Positions 1 through 33,238 are shown, numbered from the stretch's first letter. The stretch is 64,000 bases of DNA from Amycolatopsis cihanbeyliensis (GCF_006715045.1 NZ_VFML01000002.1:1-64000), one strand, 5' to 3'. Numbers and translations are program-made. Notes: generated by a model not told the origin, from the letters alone.

Positions 1-3000
1 CGTCAACAACCCGTTGCCCGCGAGCAGGTCGTAGTGGCCGTCGAGGTCCACCGGCCGCGCACCCTCCGGCGGCCACCACGGCGCACACGGCTCCGCGGCG
101 GGCGCCCCGGTGGACAGCACACCGCCCGCGTGCTCCGTCCAGTCGGCGTCGATCAACTGGCCGGGGCGGGAGTACACCCGCACCTCCCGCCGCCCCGACT
201 CGGCGGCGCCGATCCACACCTGGACCGCCACCTGGTCCCGCTCGCCGAGCACCAGCGGAATCGCCAGGGTGAGCTCCTCCACCCGGTCGCAGCCGACCCG
301 CTCGGCCGCCGCCAGCACCAGTTCGAGGAACCCGGTTCCGGGGAACAGCACCGTGCCGCCCACGACGTGGTCGGCCAGCCAGGGTTGGGCCGCCAACGAC
401 AGCCGACCGGTGACCAGGGTGGTGCCGTCCTCCGCGGACACGGCGACCGCGCCGAGCAGCGGGTGCTCCGCAGGCACCAGGCCCATGCCCGCCGCGTCGG
501 TGGAGCGCGTGCCGGTGGCGGGCCAGAACCGCTCCCGCTGGAACGGGTAGGTCGGCAGGTCCACGATGCCGGCGCCGGTACCGGCGAGGAGTTCCGGCCA
601 GCCGACCCGCACGCCCGCGGTGTGCAGTTCGGCCAGCGCACGAACGGCGGCGGACTCCTCGTCCTTGTCCTCGCGCAGCAGCGGGACAGCCACCCCACCG
701 GTGTCCTCGCCCGCGTCCAGGGTCTGCCGGACCATCGAGGCCAGGGACCCACCCGGCCCCAGTTCGAGGAAGGTGGTCACGCCGAGACCCGCGAGGGTGC
801 GCACCCCGTCGGCGAACCGCACCGCGCGGCGGGCGTGCTCGACCCAGTAGTCCGGCCTGCCCAGCTCACCGGACTCGACCAGTGCTCCGGTCACATTGGA
901 CACCACAGGGATCTCCGGTGGGCGGGAAGGGAGCCCGTCCAGCGCGGCGCGGAACCCGGGGAGCATGGGATCCATCAGGGGTGAGTGGAAGGCACGGCTC
1001 ACCCGCAGGTTCCGGGTTCGGTGGCCCCGCTCGGCCAGCACCCCGGCGAGTTCCGTCACGGCCTCCCGCGTGCCGGAGAGGACCACGGACTCCGGGCCGT
1101 TCACCGCGGCGATCGCCACCCGCTCCGCGTACCCGGCCAGCAGCGGGGCTACTTCCTCCTCCGCGGCCTCCACGGCCACCATGGCCCCGGCGTTCCGGTC
1201 GCCGGGAAGGTCCCGCATCAGCCGGGCCCGGGCCGCCACCATCGCGCAGGCCTCGCCGAGGGCCAGCGCCCCGGCGGCGTGCGCCGCGGTGATCTCCCCG
1301 ACGGAGTGCCCGATCAGGTAGTCCGGGGTGAGCCGCCAGGACCGGACCAGCCGGTACAGCGCCACCTCGACCGCGAACAGCGCGGGCTGGGTCCAGCCGG
1401 TGTCGTCCAGCAGCTCCGGGTCCTCGCCCCAGACGACGTCCCGCAGCGGGGCGCCGAGGTGTTCCGCCAGCTCGGCGGCCACCTCGTCGAAGGCCTCCGC
1501 GAACACCGGGAAACGCCGGTACAGCCCGCTGCCCATGCCGAGCCGCTGCGAGCCCTGGCCGGAGAACACGAACGCGGTCTTGCCCGCCGCCACGGTCCCC
1601 TCCACCACCCCCGCGTCCGGGGTGCCCGCGGCCAGCGCGGACAGCGAGCGGGCCGCGCCCGCGGTGTCCCCGGCGAGCACCACCGCCCGGTGCTCGAAGC
1701 CGGACCGGGAGGTGGCCAGCGAGAGCCCGATGTCGGCGGGCACCGATTCCGTTGAGTCCACATGGGACAGAAGTGCGGCCGCCTGGTCGCGCAACGCCTG
1801 CCTGGTTCGTGCGGACAGCACCCACGGCACCACCCCGGCCGGCACGGCAGAAGGTTCCGTGGCCGCCGGTGTCCCGGATCCCCGCTCCAGCAGCACGTGA
1901 GTGTTGGTGCCACTGGCGCCGAAGGCGGAGACCCCGGCCCGGCGGGGCCACCCGGTTTCCGGCCACTCGGCCGGCTCGGTGAGCAGCTCGACCGCACCGG
2001 CCGTCCAGTCCACATGGGACGAAGCGGTGTCCACGTGCAGGGTGCACGGCAGGATGCCGTTCCGCATCGCCTGCACCATCTTGATCACCCCGGCCACCCC
2101 GGCCGCGGCCTGGCTGTGCCCGATGTTCGACTTGATCGAACCCAGCAGCAGCGGCCGCTCCCGGTCCTGCCCGTAGGTGGCCAGCAACGCCTGCGCCTCG
2201 ATCGGATCACCCAGCCTGGTGCCGGTGCCGTGCGCCTCCACCACGTCCACACCCGCGGCAGGCAGGTCCGCGTTCGCCAGTGCCTGCCGGATCACCCGCA
2301 CCTGCGCGGGCCCGTTCGGCGCGGTCATCCCGTTCGAGGCGCCGTCCTGATTCACCGCCGAACCCCGCACCACCGCGAGGATCCGGTGCCCGTTGCGCTC
2401 GGCATCGGACAACCGCTCCAGTACCAGGACCCCGGCTCCCTCGGACCAGCCGGTACCGTCCGCGGTATCGGAGAACGCCTTGCAGCGGCCGTCCGGGGAG
2501 AGCGCGCCCTGCACGGCGAACTCCACGAACCCCGCCGGGGTGGACATCACGGTCACCCCACCGGCCAGCGCGAGGGAACACTCCCGGGACCGCAGAGCCT
2601 GCGCCGCCAGATGCAGGGACACCAGCGAGGAGGAGCACCCGGTGTCCACCGCCAGCGTCGGGCCCTGCAGCCCGAGGGTGTAGGCCAGCCTGCCGGCCAG
2701 CAGGCTGCCGGACTGCGCGGTCTGCCACTCCAGGCCGTGCATGGGCACCCGGTAGTCACCGGTGCCGCCGCCGACGAACACCCCGGTGTCCCCGCCGCGC
2801 AGGTCCGCGGGGACGATCCCGGCGCGCTCCAGTGCCTCCCAGGCCACCTCCAGCAGTAGCCGCTGCTGCGGGTCCATCACCAGCGCGTCCCGTGGGGCGA
2901 TGCGGAAGAAGCCGGCGTCGAAACCGGCGACGTCGTCCAGGAAGCCACCCTGGCGGGGCACCCGGGGAACGCCTTCCACCGAGCCGAAGGCGTCCAGCGC

Positions 3001-3237
3001 GGCCAGGTCCCAGCCGCGGTCGGTCGGCATCGGTCCCACCGCGTCCACCCCGGTGGTGACCAGGTGCCACAGATCCTCCGGGGAGCGGACGCCGCCGGGA
3101 TACCGGCAGGCCATGCCGATGATCGCCATGGGTTCGGTCGCCGCGGCCACCAGCTCGCGGTTCTGCTCGCGCAGGCTCTCCACCTGCTTGAGCGCGTTGC
3201 GCAGCGCCCCGACCACCTTCTCGCTGGATGCAGTCAT
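1..3237 (-). CDS. Modular type I polyketide synthase, 5' part (KS-AT-DH...), runs off the window
   Basis: The frame is open from an ATG at 3237 to the left edge, giving 1,079 residues; the 3' end lies outside. Residues 1-33 form a coiled-coil N-terminal docking helix, followed by a KS (active-site DTGCSSSL, then HGTGT and SNIGHSQ), an AT (GHSVGE serine motif) and the start of a dehydratase with an intact HVVGGTVLFPG hot-dog motif. The gene begins 11 bases after the stop of the five-module PKS, with GAAGGG overlapping that stop, so the two are co-transcribed and probably translationally coupled. It would extend the chain after the ketone-forming module. Oddities: the AT specificity motif reads RAFH instead of the malonyl-type HAFH, and a DH is present in a position that yields a plain hydroxyl in amphotericin-type polyenes. 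Whether KR or further modules follow cannot be seen. Confidence 0.93.
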   Translation of the reverse strand, partial: MTASSEKVVGALRNALKQVESLREQNRELVAAATEPMAIIGMACRYPGGVRSPEDLWHLVTTGVDAVGPMPTDRGWDLAALDAFGSVEGVPRVPRQGGFLDDVAGFDAGFFRIAPRDALVMDPQQRLLLEVAWEALERAGIVPADLRGGDTGVFVGGGTGDYRVPMHGLEWQTAQSGSLLAGRLAYTLGLQGPTLAVDTGCSSSLVSLHLAAQALRSRECSLALAGGVTVMSTPAGFVEFAVQGALSPDGRCKAFSDTADGTGWSEGAGVLVLERLSDAERNGHRILAVVRGSAVNQDGASNGMTAPNGPAQVRVIRQALANADLPAAGVDVVEAHGTGTRLGDPIEAQALLATYGQDRERPLLLGSIKSNIGHSQAAAGVAGVIKMVQAMRNGILPCTLHVDTASSHVDWTAGAVELLTEPAEWPETGWPRRAGVSAFGASGTNTHVLLERGSGTPAATEPSAVPAGVVPWVLSARTRQALRDQAAALLSHVDSTESVPADIGLSLATSRSGFEHRAVVLAGDTAGAARSLSALAAGTPDAGVVEGTVAAGKTAFVFSGQGSQRLGMGSGLYRRFPVFAEAFDEVAAELAEHLGAPLRDVVWGEDPELLDDTGWTQPALFAVEVALYRLVRSWRLTPDYLIGHSVGEITAAHAAGALALGEACAMVAARARLMRDLPGDRNAGAMVAVEAAEEEVAPLLAGYAERVAIAAVNGPESVVLSGTREAVTELAGVLAERGHRTRNLRVSRAFHSPLMDPMLPGFRAALDGLPSRPPEIPVVSNVTGALVESGELGRPDYWVEHARRAVRFADGVRTLAGLGVTTFLELGPGGSLASMVRQTLDAGEDTGGVAVPLLREDKDEESAAVRALAELHTAGVRVGWPELLAGTGAGIVDLPTYPFQRERFWPATGTRSTDAAGMGLVPAEHPLLGAVAVSAEDGTTLVTGRLSLAAQPWLADHVVGGTVLFPGTGFLELVLAAAERVGCDRVEELTLAIPLVLGERDQVAVQVWIGAAESGRREVRVYSRPGQLIDADWTEHAGGVLSTGAPAAEPCAPWWPPEGARPVDLDGHYDLLAGNGLLT

Positions 3238-3248
3238 CGTCGAACCCT

Positions 3249-26717
<23,469 letters not shown>

Positions 26718-26763
26718 TGTCCATTCCGGACTGTTGTTCCGTGCCGGACATCTCGCCCGCCGG

Positions 26764-27957
26764 CTACCAGGCCACCGGCAGCCACGCCAGGGTCGCCGAG
26801 AGCCGCTTCTTCACCTTCTCCGGGTCGGTCAGCTCCTCCGGATCGACGGTCAGCCGCATCGTCGGGATCCGGGTGAGCAGCGCGGTGAACGCGATGTTCA
26901 GCTCGAGCCGCGCCAGCGGAGCGCCGATGCAGTACCAGGCGCCGTGCGCGAAGGTGAGGTGCGGGTTCGGCGTACGGTGGAAGTCGACCCGCTCGGGGTC
27001 CTCGAACGAGCGGGGATCGAAGTTGGCCATCGCGAAGTCGGGCAGTACCAGGTCCCCCGCGCTGATCCTCTCCCCGCACATCTCGATGTTCTCGAGCGCG
27101 TAGTGCGGCTGCCAGCCCCCGCCGAAGTTGGCCGTGCGCAACATCTCCTCGACCGCGGTGTTCATCAGGTCCTGGTCGCTCAGCACGGCCTCGCGCAGGT
27201 CCGGCCTGGTGAGCAGCCGGGCCATCCCGTTGCCGATGTGCGTGGCGATACTCTCGTGCCCCGCGAACAGCAGCAGGCAGACGATCACCACGACAAGCTG
27301 GTTGTTCTCCAGCTCGGGGCAGATCCCGGAGATCAGGTCGTCCCCGGGGTCCGCCCGCTTGCGGTCGACCAGGTCGGAAAGGTACGCGAAGAAGGCGGCG
27401 GCTCCGTCCGCCGACGCGTTCTCCCCGGTGCCGTGCATCCCGTCCAGCAGCACGGCAAGGTGGTCCCGCTCGTCCTCGGGCACCCCCATCAGCTCGCACA
27501 GCACCCGCAGCGGAACCGGCAGGGAGAACGCGGGCTGCAGGTCGACCGGTGGATTGCTGGCGAGCAGCTCGTCCACCGCCTCGTGCACGATACGCTCGAT
27601 CCCCGGGCGCAGCGCCTTCATCCGCTTGCTGGTGAAGTACGGGATGAGCAGGGCTCGCACCTGCTGGTGCATCTCGTGCGGATCGCTTCCCGCGCCGGTG
27701 GACGCGATCAGCTCGAAGATCGGGTTCTTGGTGGCCTGGGCCGCCTGGTCCGGGTTCGGGTGCGTGCGGCCGAGCCTGCGGTCGACCATCAGCTGCTTGA
27801 TCTCGGCGTGCCCGAGCACCAGCCAACCCTCGTCCCCGGTGGCCGTGCGTACCCGCCAGATCGACTTCTCCGCCTGCATCCTGCGCAGGTACGGGTTGTC
27901 CCCGAGCGCGGGCGAACGCAGGGATTCCAGGGTGGGCAGATCCTCCGACACGGTCAT
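26764..27957 (-). CDS. Cytochrome P450, probable polyene tailoring oxidase
   Basis: This is a 397-residue soluble bacterial class I P450. The haem-binding segment is [18 protein letters not shown] with the ligand at Cys343, the ExxR region precedes it, and the I-helix reads AGHES with Ser in place of the usual Thr. It is the first gene of the leftward run into the PKS genes (46 bases to the PKS start), and its promoter is shared with the mycosamine dehydratase and carries PAS-LuxR operator-like sites. Known polyene clusters have two P450 types: one oxidises the branch methyl to a carboxyl (NysN/AmphN/PimG) and one hydroxylates or epoxidises the ring. The neighbouring methylmalonyl module makes the first attractive, but the sequence alone does not settle it. 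No ferredoxin gene lies beside it. Confidence 0.9.
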   Translation of the reverse strand: MTVSEDLPTLESLRSPALGDNPYLRRMQAEKSIWRVRTATGDEGWLVLGHAEIKQLMVDRRLGRTHPNPDQAAQATKNPIFELIASTGAGSDPHEMHQQVRALLIPYFTSKRMKALRPGIERIVHEAVDELLASNPPVDLQPAFSLPVPLRVLCELMGVPEDERDHLAVLLDGMHGTGENASADGAAAFFAYLSDLVDRKRADPGDDLISGICPELENNQLVVVIVCLLLFAGHESIATHIGNGMARLLTRPDLREAVLSDQDLMNTAVEEMLRTANFGGGWQPHYALENIEMCGERISAGDLVLPDFAMANFDPRSFEDPERVDFHRTPNPHLTFAHGAWYCIGAPLARLELNIAFTALLTRIPTMRLTVDPEELTDPEKVKKRLSATLAWLPVAW

Positions 27958-28019
27958 GACCCGTCCTACCTTCTCTCGTCACAGCTCAGCCGGCAGCCGC
28001 CGAGTCTCGTGCAAGCGCG

Positions 28020-28035
28020 GTCGGGAAATCCCTAG
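28020..28035. promoter_or_regulatory. PAS-LuxR (PimM-type) operator, site 1
   Basis: GTCGGGAAATCCCTAG matches the published PimM-type consensus CTVGGGAWWTCCCBAG at 15 of 16 positions, including the inner palindrome GGGAAATCCC. It lies 62 bases before the P450 start, a suitable place for activation of the P450-PKS unit. Binding is inferred from the motif and from the two PAS-LuxR genes nearby. Confidence 0.8.
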
Positions 28036-28077
28036 TGCCTCGGTGCGCGACGACCGTCACCGGCGCGGCGTCGCCGT

Positions 28078-28093
28078 CGCGGGAAATCCCCAG
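28078..28093. promoter_or_regulatory. PAS-LuxR (PimM-type) operator, site 2
   Basis: CGCGGGAAATCCCCAG also matches CTVGGGAWWTCCCBAG at 15 of 16 positions. It sits 45 bases before the GTG start of the GDP-mannose dehydratase gene and 58 bases from site 1, so each divergent gene has its own operator. Confidence 0.8.
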
Positions 28094-28138
28094 TCCGGAA
28101 GACGTTCAATGGCGAAACCTGCGCCGGAAGGGGAATAC

Positions 28139-29167
28139 GTGTCCAAACGTGCTTTGATCACCGGCATCACCGGGCAGGATGGTTCCTATCTCGCCGAGCA
28201 CCTGCTCGAGCTCGGGTACCAGGTGTGGGGCATGATCAGGGGCCAGGCCGACCCGCAGAGGTCCAGGATCGGGCACCTCGCGGGCGAGGTGTCGTTCGTG
28301 CGCGGCGATCTGACCGACGAGGGTAGCCTGGTGGCCGCGGTGGACATCGCACAGCCCGACGAGGTGTACAACCTCGGCGCGATGTCGTTCGTACCGCTGT
28401 CCTGGCAGCAACCGAAGCTGACCACCGATGTCAACGGAACCGGTGTGCTCCGCATCCTGGACGCCATCCGTACCGTCTGCGGCCTCGACACCTCGCGGAC
28501 CGCCGGCGGCCAGATCCGCTTCTACCAGGCCTCCTCCTCGGAGATGTTCGGCAAGGTGACCGAGACTCCCCAGCACGAGGCGACCCACCTGCACCCGCGC
28601 AGCCCGTACGGCGTCGCCAAGACCTACGGCCACTTCATCACGCGCAACTACCGGGAATCCTTCGGCATGCACGGCGTTTCCGGCATCCTGTTCAACCACG
28701 AGTCGCCCCGCCGGGGGCCGCACTTCGTCACTCGCAAGATCACCCTGGCGGTGGCCAACATCAAGAACGGCAGGCAGGAGAAGCTGCACCTCGGCAACCT
28801 CGATGCCCGCAGGGACTGGGGGTACGCGCGGGACTACGTGCGGGCCATGCACCTGATGCTGCAACGGACGACGCCGACCGACTATGTGATCGGCACCGGC
28901 CGGATGCACACCGTACGCGAAGTACTCGAGGTCGCGTTCGACGCGGCCGGGCTGAACTGGCAGGACCATGTCGTGGTGGACCCCACCCTGGTCCGTCCGG
29001 CCGAAGTGGACACACTGTGTGCCGACCCGGCCAGCGCGAGCGAGGAACTCGGCTGGCGGACCACGACGACCTTCGAGGAACTCATCCGGTTGATGGTGGA
29101 GGAGGATCTGCGGGAGACCGGCCGGGAGCAGTCGCACACCCGCCCGCCCCTCGCGCCCGCCTGGTGA
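28139..29167 (+). CDS. GDP-mannose 4,6-dehydratase of mycosamine biosynthesis (NysDIII/AmphDIII-like)
   Basis: This short-chain dehydrogenase of 342 residues converts GDP-mannose to GDP-4-keto-6-deoxymannose, the first dedicated step to GDP-mycosamine. Visible are the nucleotide motif GITGQDG (residues 9-15), Ser134-Glu135 in SSSEMFG, and Tyr157/Lys161 (YGVAK). The GTG at 28139 is chosen because it gives the family-type N-terminus MSKRALITG and follows GGAAGGGGAA by a few bases; an ATG at 28109 would add ten residues. It is divergent from the P450 gene and next to the PKS, as DIII is next to the I gene in amphotericin and nystatin clusters. The aminotransferase and glycosyltransferase that complete the sugar pathway lie 4-6 kb to the right. 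Confidence 0.95.
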   Translation: MSKRALITGITGQDGSYLAEHLLELGYQVWGMIRGQADPQRSRIGHLAGEVSFVRGDLTDEGSLVAAVDIAQPDEVYNLGAMSFVPLSWQQPKLTTDVNGTGVLRILDAIRTVCGLDTSRTAGGQIRFYQASSSEMFGKVTETPQHEATHLHPRSPYGVAKTYGHFITRNYRESFGMHGVSGILFNHESPRRGPHFVTRKITLAVANIKNGRQEKLHLGNLDARRDWGYARDYVRAMHLMLQRTTPTDYVIGTGRMHTVREVLEVAFDAAGLNWQDHVVVDPTLVRPAEVDTLCADPASASEELGWRTTTTFEELIRLMVEEDLRETGREQSHTRPPLAPAW

Positions 29168-29206
29168 TGCCGGCGGGCGCGGGGCGGCAGGCTCGGCGAG
29201 CGGGTG

Positions 29207-29881
29207 CTACTTGACGAAGTCGGGCAGCACCCGCGGCGGCCAGGAGCCGGCGCGGAACACGCCCATGGAGTAGGCCTTGGAGATGAGCGCGGGCCGGTTC
29301 TTGACCTTGAACCGGCGCAACAGGTTCGTCACGTGGTACTCGATACCGCCGCGGCTGAGGTACAGCCTGGCCGCCAGCTGCACGGTGGACACGCCGGCGC
29401 CGATGCCCTCGATGATCCGGGCGTCCACCTCGCTGAGCAGTTGCCTGCGCCCGGCCGCCTGCCGGGTGTCGGTCTCCCGGCTCTCCGGTTCGACGAGCAC
29501 GAGCACCCCCTCGAACCGGCCGCTACGGTCGGGCACGGCGACCCCGGTCAGCTCGGCGGTGCCGCGGCGCATGGCGACCGACCGTTCGGTGAACCGGCCC
29601 CCGGTGTCACCGGCCAGCGCCGCGAGCCGCATCCCGACCCGATCCCGCGCGTCGGGATGCAGCAGCTCGCACAGCTCCCGGCCGTGCACATCGCCCGGCG
29701 AGCGCCCGAACTGGCGCGCGAAGTCCGGATTCGCCCGGACCACCCTGGTGCCGCGGTCGAGCCGGGCGAACCCGATACCCGATCGCTCGATGAAGGAGCG
29801 GAACACGTCCCGGCCGCTCTCCGGCCGCCAGGCTTCACCGCATTCCGTGGTGCGCGGCGCGTTCTCGACGGCAACACTCAT
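29207..29881 (-). CDS. PAS-LuxR family transcriptional activator, copy 1 (PimM/NysRIV/AmphRIV-like)
   Basis: A 224-residue regulator with an N-terminal PAS sensor domain (about 25-130) and a C-terminal LuxR helix-turn-helix. The segment LLSEVDARIIEGIGAGVSTV and recognition region YLSRGGIEYHVTNLLRR closely resemble PimM-type activators, which bind CTVGGGAWWTCCCBAG sites in polyene clusters. The tail WPPRVLPDFVK is also family-like. ATG at 29881 follows GAGAGGA. It lies 52 bases downstream of the first LAL regulator on the same strand, so the two probably form a regulatory operon. The likely targets include the two operator sites at 28,020 and 28,078. The PAS ligand is unknown. Confidence 0.93.
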   Translation of the reverse strand: MSVAVENAPRTTECGEAWRPESGRDVFRSFIERSGIGFARLDRGTRVVRANPDFARQFGRSPGDVHGRELCELLHPDARDRVGMRLAALAGDTGGRFTERSVAMRRGTAELTGVAVPDRSGRFEGVLVLVEPESRETDTRQAAGRRQLLSEVDARIIEGIGAGVSTVQLAARLYLSRGGIEYHVTNLLRRFKVKNRPALISKAYSMGVFRAGSWPPRVLPDFVK

Positions 29882-29933
29882 GACCGAAATCCTCTCCGTG
29901 CGGTTGGGGAAGGAACCGAGTAGGCACAGGCGC

Positions 29934-32594
29934 TCACCCGGCCATCGTCGCCGGGTGGAAGATCGAGACGAGCTGCGCCCGGCCGCTCAGCCCGAGCTTG
30001 CGATAGACACGGGTGAGGCGCTGCTCGACGGTGCGGCCGCCGAGCGTGAGCAACCCGGCGATCCGCGTGGTGGACCAGCCCGCCGCCGCGAGCGTGGCGA
30101 TCCGCCGCTCCTGCGCCGACAGCGAGCCGTGCCAGGGCACCGCGCCGGGACCGCCGGCCGCGGCCGGCGCATCGAGCAGGCGCTGGACACCGTCCCGGTC
30201 GCCGGCCGCGATCCTCGACATGGCCGATTCGGCCAGCGCCCGCGACCGGCGCGCGGGCGAGCGACGCAGCAGCGGTACCGCCGCACGCAGGTGATCGACG
30301 GGGTCGCCGCAGCGGGAGCTCGCGGCGAGCAGGTGCACCGCACCCAGGGTGTCCGGGCCGCCCCAGCGCCGGGCCAGCCGGACCGCCGCCCGCGTCAGCG
30401 GCTCGGCGGCGGCGTGGTCCCCGCCCGCGGCGTGCGCGGCCGCCGCCATGGAACGCCACGCCGACACCGCGGGGTTGAGGCAGCGCCGCAGCATCAGCGT
30501 GCGCCCGCATTCCAGGAACCGCGGCAGGGCCGCGCCGGGGTCCGCCAGCAGCATCCGCAGCCTGCCCCGCGCGTACTGCAGATGTGCCCAGGCCATCCCC
30601 TCGGCCGCCGCGGCGGGCAGCGGCACGGCCAGTACCCGCTCGGCCTCCTCCGGTTCGTCCCTGGCGAAATGCAGGCCGGCCTCCAGCGCGAGGAGGTCGG
30701 GTACCACCCGAGGTGGCCAGGACTCCGGCGGCAGTTGCGCCCGTGCCGCCGCAAGATCCTCGGCCGCCGGGGCGAGGTTGCCGCGCGCGAGCTCGCACCG
30801 GGCCAACTCGAGCAGCGCCAGCACCGCGGGCATCGGCGCGCCCTGCCGCCGCGCGTCCCGCAGCACCTGGTCCAGCCCCAGCACGGCCTCCTCCGGTTCC
30901 TCCGCGTACAGCAAGGCCCGGCAGGCGTGGATCCGCGGCCCGAACGGCCGGTCCCCGCCCGCCGAGCGCAGCGCCGTACTGGCCAGTTCCCGTGCGCGCG
31001 AACGCCAGCCGCCGCGCATGGTCAGCCGCCAGGCGAGCACGCCTGCCTGCACCGGGTCCGCGGGCAGGTCCGGCAGCCCGGGCAGCGGACACTCGGGCAG
31101 TACCGGATCGGCGATGCCGTCCCCGGCCGCCAGCAGGCCGATGGCGGCCAGCGGGCCGGCCGCGCCGGGTGCCCTGCGCGCGCAGGCCGCCGCGATGGCG
31201 TGCCGGGCCACCGGCGCCTCGCCCAGCGCCTGCAACAGGTCGGCGGCCCGCACCAGCCCCCGGAGGGGAATCTCCGGCCCTGCTTCCAGCAGAACCTGCC
31301 GCAACCTGCGGGCGGCGGCGTCCGGGTCGCCCGGCCGTTCGGTCAGCGCGAGGTCGGTCAGCAGCTCATGGCGCAGCTCGGGTCCGGGTCGCTCCCGCAG
31401 GGCGCGGTTCAGCAGCGCCGCCGCGTCGTCCGGCTCGCCGGCCGCCCTCGCCCGTTCGGCGACCCTGCGCAGCAGCGGCACGCCCCATCCGACCGTTCCC
31501 GGTGGCGCGGCCGGCAGCAGGCAGGCGATCCGTTCGTCCGGCAGCGCCATGCGGCGGGCGAGTTCCGCGGCACGCCCGGCCATCCGCTCCCGCTCACCGG
31601 TGCCCATCCCGGCCAGCACGCGGGCACGCACGGTGGGTGCGGTCAGCCGGGGACGCTCGGTCCGCGTCACCAGCCCGAGAGCTGCCAGGCCGTCGAGCAC
31701 GGCGGTGGCCGGCGGGGTCCGCGGCGAGGCAAGCGCGTGCACGAAGGTGGGCTCGAGATCGTCCCCGGCGACGGCGATGGCGCGCACCACGGCCAGCGCC
31801 TCGGGCGGCAGCCGGTCCACGATCCGCGCCGCCCGCTCGCCGAGCACCTCGGCCACGTATCCGGCCAGCACGGGCAGCCGCTCGGCGACCGGCGTCAGCG
31901 AGTCGCGCGCGTACCGGTCGAGGCTCGGCCGCAGCACGGCGACCCGGCCACCGGTCAGCTCGGTGGCGCCGGCCAGGAAGGAGCGGTCGGCCCGCTCCCC
32001 CAGCCTGGACCCGATCAGCTCGTCCACCGCCTCCTCACCGAGTGGGCGCACGGTGACCGGATGCTCGATGCCCGGCGGGTGATGATCCGGTGTGGACGCT
32101 CCGGGCACCAGCGTCCTGACCAGCAGCACCGGCGCCTGGCGGAGGCGAGCGGCGAATGCACGCAGCCACCGGCGGGACAGCGGGTCGGCCCAGTGCGCGT
32201 CATCGACGGCGAGCAGCACAGGACCGTGCCTGGCGAGGGCGAGGAACTCGGCACACAGCTCCGCCACCGCGGCGGTCTCCTGCCCGGTACGGGACAGGGC
32301 GCGCAACGACGGCCGGTACGCCGCATGGCTCAGCTCCGCACCCAGCTGGGACACCACCCCGTAGGGCAGTTCCACCTCGGCCGGCGAGCACCGGGCGAGG
32401 GCGACGGTCAACTCGCGCTCCCGTGCCCGGCGCACCACATGCTCGAGCAGGGTGGTCAACCCGGTACCGCTCGGGCCGGCGAGGGTCACCGCGGCCGATT
32501 CGCGCCGGTCGGCCAGCGCGCGCACGTGTTCATCGAGCCGGCACAGCTCCACGTCCCGGTCGACGAGTGGGTCGTGTCCCGGTCGCACAGGCAT
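29934..32594 (-). CDS. LAL-type LuxR regulator, copy 1 (NysRI/RIII-like)
   Basis: A large ATP-binding LuxR regulator of 886 residues. The N-terminal NTPase domain has a Walker A-like loop GPSGTGLTT (residues 40-48) in which the invariant Lys is Leu, and a good Walker B (VLLAVDDAHWAD). A long helical, TPR-like middle follows, then a C-terminal helix-turn-helix (LSAQERRIATLAAAG...VYRKLGLSGRAQL). LAL regulators are pathway activators in all known mycosamine polyene clusters. ATG 32594 is preferred because GGGGAGG lies about 11 bases upstream; a GTG at 32603 lies too close to it. The next gene downstream is a PAS-LuxR activator. The Leu in the P-loop suggests ATP binding is weakened or lost. Confidence 0.9.
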   Translation of the reverse strand: MPVRPGHDPLVDRDVELCRLDEHVRALADRRESAAVTLAGPSGTGLTTLLEHVVRRARERELTVALARCSPAEVELPYGVVSQLGAELSHAAYRPSLRALSRTGQETAAVAELCAEFLALARHGPVLLAVDDAHWADPLSRRWLRAFAARLRQAPVLLVRTLVPGASTPDHHPPGIEHPVTVRPLGEEAVDELIGSRLGERADRSFLAGATELTGGRVAVLRPSLDRYARDSLTPVAERLPVLAGYVAEVLGERAARIVDRLPPEALAVVRAIAVAGDDLEPTFVHALASPRTPPATAVLDGLAALGLVTRTERPRLTAPTVRARVLAGMGTGERERMAGRAAELARRMALPDERIACLLPAAPPGTVGWGVPLLRRVAERARAAGEPDDAAALLNRALRERPGPELRHELLTDLALTERPGDPDAAARRLRQVLLEAGPEIPLRGLVRAADLLQALGEAPVARHAIAAACARRAPGAAGPLAAIGLLAAGDGIADPVLPECPLPGLPDLPADPVQAGVLAWRLTMRGGWRSRARELASTALRSAGGDRPFGPRIHACRALLYAEEPEEAVLGLDQVLRDARRQGAPMPAVLALLELARCELARGNLAPAAEDLAAARAQLPPESWPPRVVPDLLALEAGLHFARDEPEEAERVLAVPLPAAAAEGMAWAHLQYARGRLRMLLADPGAALPRFLECGRTLMLRRCLNPAVSAWRSMAAAAHAAGGDHAAAEPLTRAAVRLARRWGGPDTLGAVHLLAASSRCGDPVDHLRAAVPLLRRSPARRSRALAESAMSRIAAGDRDGVQRLLDAPAAAGGPGAVPWHGSLSAQERRIATLAAAGWSTTRIAGLLTLGGRTVEQRLTRVYRKLGLSGRAQLVSIFHPATMAG

Positions 32595-33238
32595 GGCAAA
32601 CACCGCCTCCCCATCGATTCCCGAAGAACGACGATCGATGAACGCGTTTTCTGCCGGCGGCCACCGGCAGATCGCGGTCGCGACATACTCGAGTTCAACT
32701 GCCCATCAACGGGCCGCTTTACGAACTTTCACCCATGTTCGAGTCCCATTGTTCACGGCGGCATGCCGATTTCGGCCCATGCCGAGTACCGCTTTCGCGG
32801 CGCGGCCGGGGCGGCGAAACCTCGCCGGGCCTCGCCCGGTCGGACTATGACCCAGTTAACACGGAAGTGTAAGTAGCCGGATGTCCACTAGCAAGGGATT
32901 CGCGTTGGTTTACCTGTGTCTGCTTGGCAGCAACTTGGTAAATCCGTCCTGAGCAGGGATTTTATCCGAAGTTCACGACGAAAGTAGGGACGACAGGCGG
33001 AGCCATCGATTACAGTATGAATCTATTAATGCGCATATAGTTACTTTGAATCGGTTCAGCTTCGTGGTAACGGACACCCACCCCGCGCCGGGTGGTCACG
33101 GCGAGTATCGGCGAGAAGTCCGGTGATCCCCTAGTCATCCGCCCGTAGTATCGCGGGCGGCCGCGAGCAAGCACGGGTGTCGCGGCACATTTCCACCGAC
33201 GATCCTCGGAATGAACTCAGGCAGAGAAAGGCAGTTCC
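32595..33238. promoter_or_regulatory. Divergent intergenic region between LAL copy 1 and the glycosyltransferase
   Basis: About 640 bases with no supportable gene. The right half is unusually AT-rich for this DNA, notably around 32,960-33,060. It must hold the promoters for the leftward regulator operon and the rightward glycosyltransferase-aminotransferase pair; AGAAAGG at about 33,224-33,230 is the glycosyltransferase ribosome site. No clean PAS-LuxR operator was found, only partial half-sites such as AAGGGATTC near 32,893 and TCCCCTAG near 33,127. Confidence 0.6.

Noticed and set aside
27128..28138. N-terminal extension of the GDP-mannose dehydratase frame
   Set aside because: It is antisense to the P450 gene; the family start MSKRALITG with a ribosome site is at 28,139.
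32880..33140. PAS-LuxR operator before the glycosyltransferase gene
   Set aside because: Only half-matches were found (AAGGGATTC, TGATCCCCTAG), each with about five mismatches to the 16-base consensus, too weak to call.
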